From Lysobacterales bacterium (lineage in GTDB: Bacteria > Pseudomonadota > Gammaproteobacteria > Xanthomonadales > Ahniellaceae): a stretch of 64,000 nucleotides of DNA. The first letter of the stretch is position 1; every line of letters starts with the position of its first letter. The stretch covers positions 248,001 to 312,000 of the forward strand of contig JACPFU010000004.1 of NCBI GenBank assembly GCA_016182785.1, in the 5' to 3' direction. A program made the translations under genes and the position numbers. Below the pieces are notes generated by a model. The model searched no databases. It had not been told where the DNA came from and saw only the letters and a program-made list of their open reading frames with translations. Shown in pieces: positions 25,756-34,870 of this stretch.

Positions 25756-27386
25756 TACCCCTCGAACCCATCCGCAAACAGCATCGGTCCGGCGCCGCGT
25801 TCGAGCGCGCCGCGGTCAACGCCGCTGCCAAAGGGTCGTTCGTAGCTGCGGAAGTCGAGCGCGGGGATGAGCCCGCCGACCGGCAGGCCGGAGTCGAGTG
25901 CGGGGCTGGCCGCTTGCGGCATGGCGTCGAAGCTGTCGCCGCTTTGATTGGCAAGCTGCGGCGAGCCACACAGGTCGTTGCTGGCGAGCGGGCAGGGGTT
26001 TTCCTTGACGTTGTGGATGACGCCGTAGTCCTGGTTGAGCGGGTTGCCCGGACAGCCGTTGTTGTAGGCGAAGCAGGTCAGCTCGAACGGTTGCAGGTAA
26101 TCGGTGTCGCCGACAAAGACGTTGTTGCGGCTGACGATCGACTCGCTGCCGTTGCAGCCGGAGTTGTCGATGCCGATGATGCAGTCGCCTTCGCTGTACA
26201 GGGTCGAGTTGATCAGCTGGATCTGGGTGCCGGCGTTGAGGTCGAAGTTCAGCGCCGAACCGAGCGCGCGGCAGTGGTCGACCTGGTAGGTGAACGGCTG
26301 GCCGGCGAAGAAGCCGCAGTTGCCGACGATGATGCTGTTCTCGATCAGGGTGTGGCCGCGCGTCTTGATCTGGTTGCCGGCGTTGCCGCGCGCTTCGACT
26401 CGGCGCAGTTCGATCTGTGCGCTCGGCTGGTCGAGGTAGAGCAGGTCGAGGCCGTCGGAGGTGTTGTAGTTGAAGCGCGAGTCGGAGATCAGCCAGCGGC
26501 CGCCGCCGGCGCCGAGACCGACGCCATCGCCGTAGCCGCCGGCTTCCTGTGCCCAGCAGCCGCCGGTGACCAATCCTGGCCACGACTGCGCGCAGCCGTT
26601 CCACTCCACCACCCACTGCGAGAAGCGCAGGGTGCCGGTGTTGCCGTCGAATCCCGGGATGTCGCCGTCCCATCCGGCGAGTCCGTTGTGGGTGATGCGC
26701 ACGCGCTCGACGCTCAGGTCGGCGAGGCGCCCGGCGAGCACGCCGCGCACCGCGAACCCGTGCAGATTCAGATCGCGCAGGCGGATGTCGGCGGCGTCCC
26801 AGGCGACCAGACCGGTGTCGGCCCAGGGACCGTAGGGCGGCGTGTCGCGCTCGCAGGCGAGCCCGCCGGAGTGGAACTCGATGCAACCGGAGTGATCGGT
26901 CAGCTCCAGGCAGGCGACGTCGACGTGACTGGCGTTGCGCAGGTCGAGCAGGTGGGTGGCGCGCTCGGTGCCCCAGAACTGTGGCGGCGCGGCACAACCG
27001 CCATCGTGACCGACGCCGAGCAGGCGCGTGCGCAGCAAAGCCGAGGGACCGGCCGGCAGCGCCGGCATCACGCAGTCCCAGCGGCCGCCGCTGTCGCAAT
27101 CGACCGAGTTCGGCGCGCCGTAGCCGAGCATGTACTGGCCGGGGCCGATCAGCAGTGTGTCGCCGCCGCTGATGCGCAGCGCCTGCACGCCGCCCGGAGG
27201 CAGCGCCCAGAACGGATGGTTCCAGGCACAGGCTTGGTTGCTGCCGCTGCCTGGATACGCGGCATCGGCGAGACCGCTGCACTGGCTGGCGCTGCCACCG
27301 TCGCTGCGCACGTAGTAGGTAGCAGCTTCGCTCGCGCCTGCAAGCAACAGCGCGAAGCAGGCCATTGCCGGGATTGCCATCCGCAT
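25755..27386 (-). CDS. beta-helix secreted protein with DGFE tail
   Basis: 543 residues. Signal peptide 1-21 (ASEA). Parallel beta-helix body with right-handed rungs (DIRLRDLNLHGFAVRG, LISDSRFNYNTSDG, LIENSIIVGN, NSTLYSEGD). An even, high number of cysteines (CSGL, ACAW, VDCDSG, DCVMP) suggests disulfides outside the cytoplasm. The C-terminal DFRSYERP...VDRGALERG matches the choice-of-anchor Q pattern, followed by LFADGFEG. Divergent from the 27785 gene across a 398-base gap. Confidence 0.83.
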   Translation of the reverse strand: MRMAIPAMACFALLLAGASEAATYYVRSDGGSASQCSGLADAAYPGSGSNQACAWNHPFWALPPGGVQALRISGGDTLLIGPGQYMLGYGAPNSVDCDSGGRWDCVMPALPAGPSALLRTRLLGVGHDGGCAAPPQFWGTERATHLLDLRNASHVDVACLELTDHSGCIEFHSGGLACERDTPPYGPWADTGLVAWDAADIRLRDLNLHGFAVRGVLAGRLADLSVERVRITHNGLAGWDGDIPGFDGNTGTLRFSQWVVEWNGCAQSWPGLVTGGCWAQEAGGYGDGVGLGAGGGRWLISDSRFNYNTSDGLDLLYLDQPSAQIELRRVEARGNAGNQIKTRGHTLIENSIIVGNCGFFAGQPFTYQVDHCRALGSALNFDLNAGTQIQLINSTLYSEGDCIIGIDNSGCNGSESIVSRNNVFVGDTDYLQPFELTCFAYNNGCPGNPLNQDYGVIHNVKENPCPLASNDLCGSPQLANQSGDSFDAMPQAASPALDSGLPVGGLIPALDFRSYERPFGSGVDRGALERGAGPMLFADGFEG

Positions 27387-27784
27387 CGCCGTTCTCCCCG
27401 CTGTCGCCGCAACGACGCTGGCGCGAGACTACGCCTGCGCGCAGTGCTTGCAAGCGTCGGCACCGCAGAATCCGGGCCAGACATCGGCGCGAGTGGCGAA
27501 GGCGACCAGTGCGCTGCGATGCCCATTGCCGCGCAGATCGGCACGGGAACTGCACGTGCTTGCACTGGCTCGGCGGGCCGAACGTGCCGTTGGGGTGTCG
27601 CCAAGGGCGGTGGGCTCGGCGCGTTTCGTTCAGGCGAGCAGTAGCGCCGCTGCGGCCTGTGCGCGATCGCCATGATCTGAATCAAGCGCTCTGGAATTGG
27701 CGTTCCTGCGGCACACTCTTTTTCGCTTCGTCGGTGTGCGCCGCGGGACTACGCTTGCCGCGGTTTCGCGGGGAGGATGCGGCG
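27387..27784. other. 398-base divergent intergenic region
   Basis: Lies between two divergent genes for DGFE-tailed secreted proteins, so it must hold both promoters. It contains no convincing coding frame; short open frames here have no signal or domain. One FNR/Anr-like palindrome is present at 27672-27685. I see no RNA gene or strong terminator. Confidence 0.6.
27672..27685 (+). promoter_or_regulatory. FNR/Anr-like box
   Basis: ATGAT-CTGA-ATCAA matches the TTGAT-N4-ATCAA palindrome with one mismatch. Its centre is 106 bases before the ATG at 27785. A class II start would be near 27720, but the -10 there (CACACT or similar) is weak. It could regulate the secreted protein in response to low oxygen. 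Confidence 0.35.
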
Positions 27785-29872
27785 ATGCGGCATGGTCTCT
27801 GGATTGGCCTTCTGGCGCTGGGCCTTGGGTCTTCGGCTGCGGCAGACGCCGCGACCTGCACCTGGGGTGGCAGCAGCGGCAACTGGTCGGTCGGCGCGAA
27901 CTGGAGCGGCTGCGGTGGTTCCGCGCCCGGAGTCGGCGATACCGCAGTGATCAGCAGTGGCACGCCGCAAGTGGATGTGCCGTCCACGGTAGCCGGGTTG
28001 ACGATCACCGGCGGCGGTCTTGGCGGCGCCCAGAACCTGACCGTGACCGCGGCCTTCGTCTGGTCGGGCGGTTCGCTCTCGGGACCGGCCCCCTCGACCG
28101 AGCTGATTCTCGACGCGGGCTGCACCAGCACCTTCGGACCGAGTGGCAGTGCGCGCGGCATCAGCAACCGTGCCTTGCGCAATCGCGGGACCTTCCATCG
28201 CGCCGACTCGACCGGGACCATCACGCTGTCGAATGCCGCCGAGATCGTCAATGAAGGCGTGTGGAACGGCGGCGCCAGCAACTGGATCGCCACCGGCTCC
28301 GGTTCGGGAGTCAAGCGCTTCACCAATGCCGCGACTGCGCAATACAACCACGCCAGCGGCAACTCGTACCTGGCGGTCGAGGTGGTCAACAGCGGCACAT
28401 TGTCGGTCGCGGCGGGGGTGCTGCAGTTGAGCGGCGGCGGCACGCTCGCGGCCACGCAGACGCTTGCGGCGGGCGCGACGCTGGAGGTGCAGACCGCCGC
28501 GCTCAACATCTCCAGCGGCGCGACCTTCGGCGGTGCCGGGCTGTTGCGCATCATCGGCGGCACGCTGACCTTCAACGGCTCGGTCTCGGTACCGAATCTC
28601 GCGATCGGCGGCGGCGTGGTCAACGGTGCCGGCACGCCGACGATCACCGGCGGGTTGAACTGGTATGCGAACGCGATCCTCCAGGGCAGCGGCCTCGCCG
28701 ACCAGATGATCCTCGACGCCGGTTCGGTGAACACCTTCAGCGTGCCGAGCAATGCCCCGACGCTGCAGAACCGCACATTGGTCAATCGCGGCAACATGAC
28801 CCAGCAGGCATCGACTGCGAGCCTCTACTTCGCGGGCGCCGCGGAGATCGTGAACGAGGGCGTCTGGATCATGGACACGAATACCTCCTTCACCATCGGC
28901 TCCGGCGCCGGCGGCAAGCGCTTCCGCAACGAGGCCGGGGCAACGCTGAGCAAGGTCGGTGCCGGCACTTCGACCATTGGGCCGGAGTTGACCAACGCCG
29001 GCAGCCTGCAGATCACCGTCGACACCACCCTGGGCGTGAACACCTTCACGCAAAGCGCGGGCATGACCACGCTCGCGAGCGATGGCTACCTGCAGCAGAT
29101 GTCCACGCCCCTTGCTTTCCAGGGCGGCTACTTGCGCGGCGTCGGCAGTGTGCTCGGATCCGTGACCAACAGCGGTGCCACCGTTGCGCCCGGAACTTCG
29201 CCCGGCACGCTGACGATCACCGGCAGCTATACGCAGTCCGGGGCCGGCGTGCTGGAGATCGAAATCGCCGGCGCGGCGGCGGCGCAGTTCGACCAGCTCG
29301 ATGTCAGCGCTGCCGCAAGCCTGGCCGGGACGGTGAGTTTCGTGCTGCTCGGCGGCTTCGTGCCGGCCCCGACCGACAGCTTCCAGTTCCTCAGTTTCAG
29401 CAGCCGCAGCGGCTATTTCAGCGCCAGCAACAACCCGGCTGCGGCCACGCATTTCGTCAGCTATGGCGCCAACGACGCGGTGCTGACCGCGAGCGGCAGC
29501 AATGGCGAACTGCAACTGGCGGTGTGCAGCCTGCGCGTCTACGAAGGCAACCAGCTCGGCATCGCGGTAACGCGCAGCGGCGGGCTCGATGTCGCCAGCG
29601 CCAGCTGGACCACTGCGTCGGTGAATGCGAGCGCCGGCGTCGACTACCTGCCGACCTCGGGCACGGTGTCGGTTGACCCCGGCGCCAGCCGCGGCACGCT
29701 TTGGATCGACATCCCGGCAGATGCCGAGGCCGAAGGGCCCGAGGAGTTCATCGTGCAACTGCAGACCGGCAGTGCCGGCGTCACGGTGACGCCGCGCACG
29801 CTGGTGGTGCGCATTCTGAATGGCGAAGGCCTGTACCTCGATGGTTTCGAGAGCGGCTGCGCCGCGCCTTGA
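27785..29872 (+). CDS. large secreted beta-repeat protein, Calx-beta, DGFE tail
   Basis: 695 residues. Signal peptide 1-22 (AADA). The body is Gly/Ser/Thr-rich beta-solenoid of the autotransporter-passenger kind (CTWGGSSGNWSVGANWSG, GGTLAATQTLAAGATLEV, TVAPGTSPGTLTITGSYTQS, AAQFDQLDVSAAASLAG). Two long near-parallel halves repeat AAEIVNEGVW. A Calx-beta-like domain follows (about 575-685, EGNQLGIAVTRSGG and GPEEFIVQLQ). The end reads LYLDGFESGCAAP, the tail motif plus seven residues with a cysteine. There is no outer-membrane beta-barrel, so it is not a classical autotransporter. Confidence 0.82.
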   Translation: MRHGLWIGLLALGLGSSAAADAATCTWGGSSGNWSVGANWSGCGGSAPGVGDTAVISSGTPQVDVPSTVAGLTITGGGLGGAQNLTVTAAFVWSGGSLSGPAPSTELILDAGCTSTFGPSGSARGISNRALRNRGTFHRADSTGTITLSNAAEIVNEGVWNGGASNWIATGSGSGVKRFTNAATAQYNHASGNSYLAVEVVNSGTLSVAAGVLQLSGGGTLAATQTLAAGATLEVQTAALNISSGATFGGAGLLRIIGGTLTFNGSVSVPNLAIGGGVVNGAGTPTITGGLNWYANAILQGSGLADQMILDAGSVNTFSVPSNAPTLQNRTLVNRGNMTQQASTASLYFAGAAEIVNEGVWIMDTNTSFTIGSGAGGKRFRNEAGATLSKVGAGTSTIGPELTNAGSLQITVDTTLGVNTFTQSAGMTTLASDGYLQQMSTPLAFQGGYLRGVGSVLGSVTNSGATVAPGTSPGTLTITGSYTQSGAGVLEIEIAGAAAAQFDQLDVSAAASLAGTVSFVLLGGFVPAPTDSFQFLSFSSRSGYFSASNNPAAATHFVSYGANDAVLTASGSNGELQLAVCSLRVYEGNQLGIAVTRSGGLDVASASWTTASVNASAGVDYLPTSGTVSVDPGASRGTLWIDIPADAEAEGPEEFIVQLQTGSAGVTVTPRTLVVRILNGEGLYLDGFESGCAAP

Positions 29873-29926
29873 ATCGGCTCGGCGGGGCCCCATCTGTCCC
29901 GCCGAAGTCCAACCGATGCCCCCACC

Positions 29927-30241
29927 ATGCCGATCTACGAATACGTCTGCGCCCGTTGTGGCACCAAGAGCGATCACCTGATGCGGATGTCCGATCCGGA
30001 CCCGGGCGAGTGCCCGCATTGCGGTCCGGCGACGATGACGCGCGCGCTCTCGGCGCCGTCGTTCCGGCTGTCTGGCTCCGGCTGGTACGAGACCGACTTC
30101 AAGAAGGACGGCGACGCCAAGCGCAACCTGGTCGACAAGCCGGCGGCGGACAGCAAGCCGGCCGAGACCAAGCCCGCGGAGGGCGGTTGCGGTGGCGGCG
30201 GTTGCGGCGGCGGCTGTGCCGCACCGGCCGCGGACGCCTGA
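29927..30241 (+). CDS. FmdB-family zinc ribbon protein
   Basis: 104 residues. MPIYEYVCARCG and CPHCG give the zinc-binding C8, C11, C29 and C32 of the FmdB/CxxC_CxxC_SSSS family. A Ser/Lys/Glu linker follows, then a Gly-Cys tail (GGCGGGGCGGGC). The family is thought to act in transcription or regulation; the role is not settled. Position just upstream of aspS, with one gene of the other strand between, is a conserved arrangement in this group, from memory. Confidence 0.9.
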   Translation: MPIYEYVCARCGTKSDHLMRMSDPDPGECPHCGPATMTRALSAPSFRLSGSGWYETDFKKDGDAKRNLVDKPAADSKPAETKPAEGGCGGGGCGGGCAAPAADA

Positions 30242-30251
30242 ATCGGCGCGG

Positions 30252-30818
30252 TTAGCGCGAGAACGCGGGCAGCGCGATCGCGAGCACCAGCAACAGCAGC
30301 AGGGCGACCACCAATCCGAGCGCGATCCAGTCCCCCAGTGTGCGCCGGTAGCGCACCTGCGGTGTCGCGTCGATCACCGCCTGGTACTCCGGCGCCAGCA
30401 CCACGCGCCCCTGCTTGCCGAACATCAGGTACAGGATCCAGCCGTGGATCAGGGTGCCAACCGGTATCGCGAGCAGGCCGAGACCGGACAGGATGCCGCC
30501 GGGAATGCGCACCCAGGGCCGCAGTCGGCGGAAGCCGATCGCCATCGTGAGTGCCGCAGCGGCGAACGCCAGGTACACCGCGCCGACGATGGCCAGCTTG
30601 CCCGCGTCGCCGCCGTGCGAGGCGTCGCCGAGCATCAGCCCGAACATGCCAAGCGCCGCGACCGCCAACAGCACTGCGCCGAGGAAATACAGCGCTCCCA
30701 CCGATTTCAGCTGCACCTCGTGGCGGATGTGCTGCTCGCGCAGCGCGATCAGGCCGGCATCGCCCACCACCGGATCGGCAACCACGGCACTCGGGGGCTG
30801 GTAGGGATTCACTTCCAT
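30252..30818 (-). CDS. NPYQPP-start membrane protein
   Basis: 188 residues with four membrane helices (about 40-62, 75-95, 105-130 and 165-185). The N-terminus MEVNPYQPPSA carries the NPYxPP motif seen in many small bacterial membrane proteins of unknown function. A cytoplasmic loop with GKQGRVVLAPEYQAVI precedes the last helix. GGAG is 10 bases before the ATG. Convergent with the zinc ribbon gene, with 10 bases between stops. Confidence 0.75.
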   Translation of the reverse strand: MEVNPYQPPSAVVADPVVGDAGLIALREQHIRHEVQLKSVGALYFLGAVLLAVAALGMFGLMLGDASHGGDAGKLAIVGAVYLAFAAAALTMAIGFRRLRPWVRIPGGILSGLGLLAIPVGTLIHGWILYLMFGKQGRVVLAPEYQAVIDATPQVRYRRTLGDWIALGLVVALLLLLVLAIALPAFSR

Positions 30819-30955
30819 GTGGGCGTTCTCCGGGCAAAGTGCCGCGAAGCGTAGCGGATGGGGGCGTGTGGTTTGCGGTCTCGGGGCTGCGTCCGTAGCA
30901 TGCGCGGTCCTGTCCCACCCTTGCGCGGCCGTCCCCGGCCGGCTCCGGAGCTTCC

Positions 30956-32728
30956 ATGCGTAGTCATTACTGCGGTCTCGTCGACGAGACCCTGACCGGT
31001 CAGACCGTCACCCTCTGCGGCTGGGCCGATACCCGGCGCGACCACGGCGGCGTCATCTTCATCGACCTGCGCGACCACGAGGGCCTGGTGCAGTGCGTGA
31101 TCGAGCCGGACAACGCGGCGGCGTTCAAGTCGGCCGAGGGCGTGCGCTATGAGTATTGCCTGCGCATCACCGGTACGGTGCGCGGCCGTCCCGCCTCGCA
31201 GATCAACGATCGCCTGCGCACCGGCAAGATCGAAGTCGTCTGCGACCAGGTCGAGGTGCTGAACGCGTCGGCGCCGCTGCCGTTCCAGCTGGATGACACG
31301 CCGGGCGAGGAAGCGCGCCTGAAGTATCGCTATCTCGACATCCGCCGCCCGGCGATGCAGCGCGCGATGCGCCTGCGCACGCGGCTGACCCAGGAGATCC
31401 GTCGCTATCTCGATGCGCGTGGTTTCCAGGACATCGAAACGCCGATCCTGACCAAGGCGACGCCGGAAGGCGCGCGCGACTACCTGGTGCCGAGCCGCGT
31501 GCATCCGGGCGAGTTCTACGCGCTGCCGCAGTCGCCGCAGCTGTTCAAGCAGCTGCTGATGATGGCCGGCATGGACCGCTACTACCAGATCGCGCGCTGC
31601 TTCCGCGACGAAGACCTGCGCGCCGACCGCCAGCCCGAGTTCACCCAGCTCGACATGGAGTTCGCCTTCGTCGAAGAACGCGACGTGCAGGACATGGTCG
31701 AGGGCATGATCCGCCACATCTTCCGCGAGGTGAATGGCACCGAGCTCGCCGATCCGTTCCCGCGCATGACCTACGCCGAGGCGATGCGTCGCTACGGTTC
31801 CGACAAGCCGGACCTGCGCATCGATCTGGAACTGGTCGATGTCGCGGCCGCGGTCGCGCACGTCGAGTTCAAGGTGTTCTCGGGACCGGCCAAGGACCCG
31901 GGCGGCCGCGTCGCCTGCCTGCGCGTGCCCAAGGGTTCGGAGATGACCCGCAAGCAGCTCGATGACCTCGGGCTCTACGTCGCCAAGTACGGTGCCAAGG
32001 GCTTGGCCTGGATTCGTATCGATGACATCGGCAAGGGCCGCGAAGGCCTGACTTCGCCGATCGTCAAATTCCTCGATGACGCCGCGATCGACGGCATCTT
32101 CAAGGCCGTCGGTGCCGAGCAGGGCGACGTGTTGTTCTTCGGCGCCGGACCGTACAAGACCGTGTCCGACTTCATGGGTGCGCTGCGCATCAAGGTCGCG
32201 AAAGACATGGGCCTGGTCGCGAACCGCTGGGCGCCGCTGTGGGTCACCGACTTCCCGATGTTCGAGTACGACGCCGACGACAAGCGCTACGTTGCCCTGC
32301 ATCACCCGTTCACGGCACCGAAGATCGACGATGTCGCCGACCTCAAGGCCAACGCCGCCAGTTCGGTGTCGCGCGGCTACGACTGCGTGCTGAACGGCAA
32401 CGAGATCGGCGGCGGCTCGATCCGCATCCATCGCCCGGACATGCAGAGTGCGGTGTTCGACCTGCTCGGCATCAGCGCCGAGGAAGCGGAACTCAAGTTC
32501 GGCTTCCTGCTCGACGCCCTCAAGTTCGGCGCCCCGCCTCACGGCGGCATCGCCTTCGGCATCGACCGCATGGCCGCGCTGATGGTCGGGACCGAATCCA
32601 TCCGCGACGTCATCGCCTTCCCCAAAACCGCCAGCGCCAACTGCCTGCTCACCTCCGCCCCCTCCGTGGTCGCCGAGAACCAGCTCCAGGAACTGCACGT
32701 GCGCGTGGTGAAGCCGGAGAAGAAGTAG
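30956..32728 (+). CDS. aspS: aspartate--tRNA ligase
   Basis: 590 residues, normal for bacterial AspRS. It charges tRNA-Asp with aspartate in the cytoplasm. N-terminal OB-fold anticodon domain ([18 protein letters not shown], residues 17-34), class II motif 2 ([19 protein letters not shown]), bacterial GAD insert (about 290-410), and motif 3 ([17 protein letters not shown]) near the end. CGGAG at 30946-30950 sets the start. Whether it also charges tRNA-Asn cannot be told here. Confidence 0.98.
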   Translation: MRSHYCGLVDETLTGQTVTLCGWADTRRDHGGVIFIDLRDHEGLVQCVIEPDNAAAFKSAEGVRYEYCLRITGTVRGRPASQINDRLRTGKIEVVCDQVEVLNASAPLPFQLDDTPGEEARLKYRYLDIRRPAMQRAMRLRTRLTQEIRRYLDARGFQDIETPILTKATPEGARDYLVPSRVHPGEFYALPQSPQLFKQLLMMAGMDRYYQIARCFRDEDLRADRQPEFTQLDMEFAFVEERDVQDMVEGMIRHIFREVNGTELADPFPRMTYAEAMRRYGSDKPDLRIDLELVDVAAAVAHVEFKVFSGPAKDPGGRVACLRVPKGSEMTRKQLDDLGLYVAKYGAKGLAWIRIDDIGKGREGLTSPIVKFLDDAAIDGIFKAVGAEQGDVLFFGAGPYKTVSDFMGALRIKVAKDMGLVANRWAPLWVTDFPMFEYDADDKRYVALHHPFTAPKIDDVADLKANAASSVSRGYDCVLNGNEIGGGSIRIHRPDMQSAVFDLLGISAEEAELKFGFLLDALKFGAPPHGGIAFGIDRMAALMVGTESIRDVIAFPKTASANCLLTSAPSVVAENQLQELHVRVVKPEKK

Positions 32729-32788
32729 TCTGGACTGGGTGGCGCTGCGCCGCGACTGACGCCCCTGGCAGGCGCGTTCTGGCGGCGA

Positions 32789-32810
32789 AACATAGCGCAT
32801 ATGGTATGTT
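32789..32810. promoter_or_regulatory. candidate HigBA operator and -10 box
   Basis: AACATA (32789-32794) and TATGTT (32805-32810) form a 6-bp inverted repeat spaced by 10 bases, just upstream of the higB GTG at 32817. TATGTT may also be the -10 element, which would make the message nearly leaderless. An operator here would let the HigA-type protein repress its own operon. Inferred from position. Confidence 0.4.
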
Positions 32811-32816
32811 GGCCTC

Positions 32817-33143
32817 GTGACCTGGAGCATCGGCTTCTACGACCAGTCGGTTGAAGACGGGATCTTGGGTCTCGCGTCGGGCTTCGTCGCCCGCTTCTTG
32901 AGGTACGCGGAGCGGATGCAGGTATTTGGTGCGGACTTGGGCATGCCGCACACACGCGCGATGGGTGACGGGCTGTTTGAACTGAGGATCAAATCGGCGA
33001 AAGGGATCGCCAGGGTTTTCTACTGCACCGGAGTCGGTCGTCGAATCGTTTTTCTGCACCACTTCGTGAAAAAAGCGGAAAAGACGCCCACCGCAGAACT
33101 GAAGATGGCGCGCAAACGCATGAAGGAACTGGGCCATGGCTGA
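32817..33143 (+). CDS. HigB/RelE-like toxin
   Basis: 108 residues starting at GTG 32817. SIGFYDQSVEDGILGL, MPHTRAMGDGLFELRIKS, ARVFYCTGVGRRIVFLHHFVKKAEKTP and a final basic helix match the phage Gp49/HigB-like RelE-superfamily ribonucleases that cut mRNA at the ribosome. The FHHFVKK-x-x-K-TP segment is diagnostic. The gene precedes its antitoxin (8-base overlap), which is the HigBA order and reverse of most pairs. Confidence 0.86.
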   Translation: MTWSIGFYDQSVEDGILGLASGFVARFLRYAERMQVFGADLGMPHTRAMGDGLFELRIKSAKGIARVFYCTGVGRRIVFLHHFVKKAEKTPTAELKMARKRMKELGHG

Positions 33144-33513
33144 TGCACTGACGAAGTTCAAGGCGCGCGCGTTCGCGAGGCCCGGCGTGAAGCAGGCTTA
33201 CGAAGAGCTTGCGGAGGAGTTCTTGTTTCTCGATGAAGTGCTGAAGGCGCGTGCCGACAGCGGACTGACGCAGGCCGAGGTAGCGGCCCGAGCCGGGACG
33301 ACGCAGTCGGCGATTGCGCGACTGGAATCGGCTGAATCGAAGCACTCCCCAACCATCGCGACGCTGCAGAAGTACGCCAGAGCCCTCGGATACACGGTGG
33401 AGATTCGGTTGGTGAAGACACAGCGTGCACTGAAGAGCCGTTCCGCCAGTCGCGTGTCGTCAGCGTCTCCGGCCCGTCGTCCTACAGCATCCGCAACCAG
33501 ATCAGCGAAGTAA
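33136..33513 (+). CDS. HigA-like XRE antitoxin
   Basis: 125 residues. An XRE-type HTH at about 42-95: SGLTQAEVAARAGTTQSAIA then a recognition-helix region and TIATLQKYARALGYTVEI. The N-terminal 40 residues probably contact the toxin. The last 35 residues are a Ser/Arg/Ala-rich tail of low complexity, not usual for the family. It overlaps the toxin by 8 bases and is followed after four bases by the AIM24 gene. Confidence 0.87.
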   Translation: MADALTKFKARAFARPGVKQAYEELAEEFLFLDEVLKARADSGLTQAEVAARAGTTQSAIARLESAESKHSPTIATLQKYARALGYTVEIRLVKTQRALKSRSASRVSSASPARRPTASATRSAK

Positions 33514-33517
33514 ACAC

Positions 33518-34213
33518 ATGACCCCCAAAACCCTCACCGAATTTCTTGCCGAAACCGCGGACCAGAACCAGGGCGATGCGCCGTGGGAGTTGGAGAACGA
33601 GCGCATCCTCGAAGTGAAGCTGTCGCAGCAGCGGGTGTGGATGAAGGCCGGGGCGATGGTGGCGTATCGCGGTGGCATCAAGTTCGAGCGCGAGGGTGCG
33701 TTCGAGCATGGGGCATCGCGCTTCTTCAAGGAAATGTTCACCGGCGAGGGCGCGAAGCTGACCAAGGCGGTCGGCAGCGGTCGCTTGTTTCTGGCCGAAG
33801 GCGGCAAGCGCATCACCTTGCTCAAGCTCGAAGGTGATGGTGTGACCGTGAACGGCAACGACCTGCTCGCGTTCCAGGACGGCATCGAGTGGGATATCCG
33901 CATGACGCGCAAGCTCAGCGGCATGGTTGCTGGCGGACTGTTCAACCTGCAACTGAAAGGGCACGGACTCATCGCGCTCACGACACACGGCCGCCCGCTG
34001 ACGCTGCGCGTCGCGCGCAACATGCCGGTGTTCACCGATCCAAACGCCACGGTGGCGTGGTCGTCCAACCTCGAACCCGAGTTCAAGACCGACATCTCGC
34101 TGCGCACCCTGATCGGCCGCGCCAGCGGCGAGTCGGTGCAGATGGCCTTTAGCGGCGAGGGCTTCGTCGTCGTCCAGCCCTACGAAGAGCAGCCGTTTCA
34201 GGCGCAGCGCTGA
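33518..34213 (+). CDS. AIM24 family protein
   Basis: 231 residues, no signal peptide. Matches the AIM24/TerD-unrelated beta-prism family (PF01987): EVKLSQQRVWMKAGAMVAYRG near the start, SRFFKEMFTGEG, HGRPLTLRVARNMPVFTDPNATVAWS and GEGFVVVQP near the end. Eukaryotic AIM24 is mitochondrial; the bacterial role is unknown. Starts four bases after the antitoxin stop, so it is probably read through from the toxin-antitoxin promoter, though functionally unrelated. Confidence 0.9.
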   Translation: MTPKTLTEFLAETADQNQGDAPWELENERILEVKLSQQRVWMKAGAMVAYRGGIKFEREGAFEHGASRFFKEMFTGEGAKLTKAVGSGRLFLAEGGKRITLLKLEGDGVTVNGNDLLAFQDGIEWDIRMTRKLSGMVAGGLFNLQLKGHGLIALTTHGRPLTLRVARNMPVFTDPNATVAWSSNLEPEFKTDISLRTLIGRASGESVQMAFSGEGFVVVQPYEEQPFQAQR

Positions 34214-34267
34214 GCCACGTTCTGCTACGCTTGGATGATCGATCTGGCGATCGTGCTACGATTTTCC

Positions 34268-34275
34268 TATCGATA
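34268..34275. promoter_or_regulatory. palindrome before AbrB/PIN pair
   Basis: TATCGATA is a perfect 8-base palindrome 15 bases before the antitoxin ATG, within a stretch rich in CGAT repeats (34238-34275). AbrB-type antitoxins bind such inverted repeats at their own promoters, so it is an operator candidate. GAGGTG at 34279-34284 is the ribosome site. Confidence 0.35.
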
Positions 34276-34289
34276 TCGCGAGGTGTGCC

Positions 34290-34496
34290 ATGCAGGCCGT
34301 CAAGCTCTCCCCGAAGTTCCAGGTCGTGATCCCGCAGGCGGTACGCGAAGCGCTGGGACTCGTGGCGGGTGAAATGCTGCAGGTCATCCCGCTTGGAAAT
34401 CGCATCGAGCTCATTCCCATTCGTCCGATGAAGTCGATGCGCGGCGCATTTCCCGGGATCGATACGACGATCGTGCGTGACCCGGATCGGGTATGA
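34290..34496 (+). CDS. AbrB/MazE-type antitoxin (VapB-like)
   Basis: 68 residues. SPKFQVVIPQAVREALGL (residues 8-25) and MLQVIPLGNRIELIPI are the swapped-hairpin SpoVT/AbrB DNA-binding fold. The C-terminal 20 residues (MKSMRGAFPGID) form the toxin-binding tail. Overlaps the PIN gene by four bases (ATGA). It would repress the operon and block the ribonuclease. Confidence 0.9.
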   Translation: MQAVKLSPKFQVVIPQAVREALGLVAGEMLQVIPLGNRIELIPIRPMKSMRGAFPGIDTTIVRDPDRV

Positions 34497-34867
34497 ATGT
34501 CGTCGACTCGTCCGGCTGGCTCGAGTACTTCGCGGGCAGTATCCGTGCCGCCAACTTCGCCAAGGCGATCGAAGACACGCAGCGGCTGATCGTGCCATCG
34601 ATTGTCCTGCTCGAAGTATTCAAGCGACTGGCCGAACTGCGTGGAGAGGAGGCCGCCCTGCGTGGTGTGGCGGCAATGCACCAGGGTCGCGTTGTGGCGC
34701 TGGACGCTGCATTGGCGCTCGCTGCGGCGACGGTGGGACGCGCGCACAAGTTGCCGCTCGCGGACAGCATCGTCTACGCAACGGCGCTCCGGGAGCGGGC
34801 CACGCTGTGGACTCAGGACGCTGATTTCGATGGACTGCCTGCCGTCCGCTACTTTGCGAAGGCCTGA
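34493..34867 (+). CDS. PIN-domain ribonuclease toxin (VapC-like)
   Basis: 124 residues. PIN-fold acidic residues are visible: D5 in MNVVDSSGWLEYF, E near residue 43 (VLLEVFKR), D near 93 (LPLADSIVYATAL) and D near 112 (WTQDADFDGL). These would bind Mg2+ for RNA cleavage. Paired with the AbrB-type antitoxin by a four-base overlap. The target RNA is unknown; many VapC toxins cut tRNA-fMet or other tRNAs. Confidence 0.92.
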   Translation: MNVVDSSGWLEYFAGSIRAANFAKAIEDTQRLIVPSIVLLEVFKRLAELRGEEAALRGVAAMHQGRVVALDAALALAAATVGRAHKLPLADSIVYATALRERATLWTQDADFDGLPAVRYFAKA

Positions 34868-34870
34868 GCT

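Noticed and set aside
27449-27675. 75-codon frame in the 398-base gap
   Set aside because: No ribosome site, signal or recognisable pattern; high-GC random frame.
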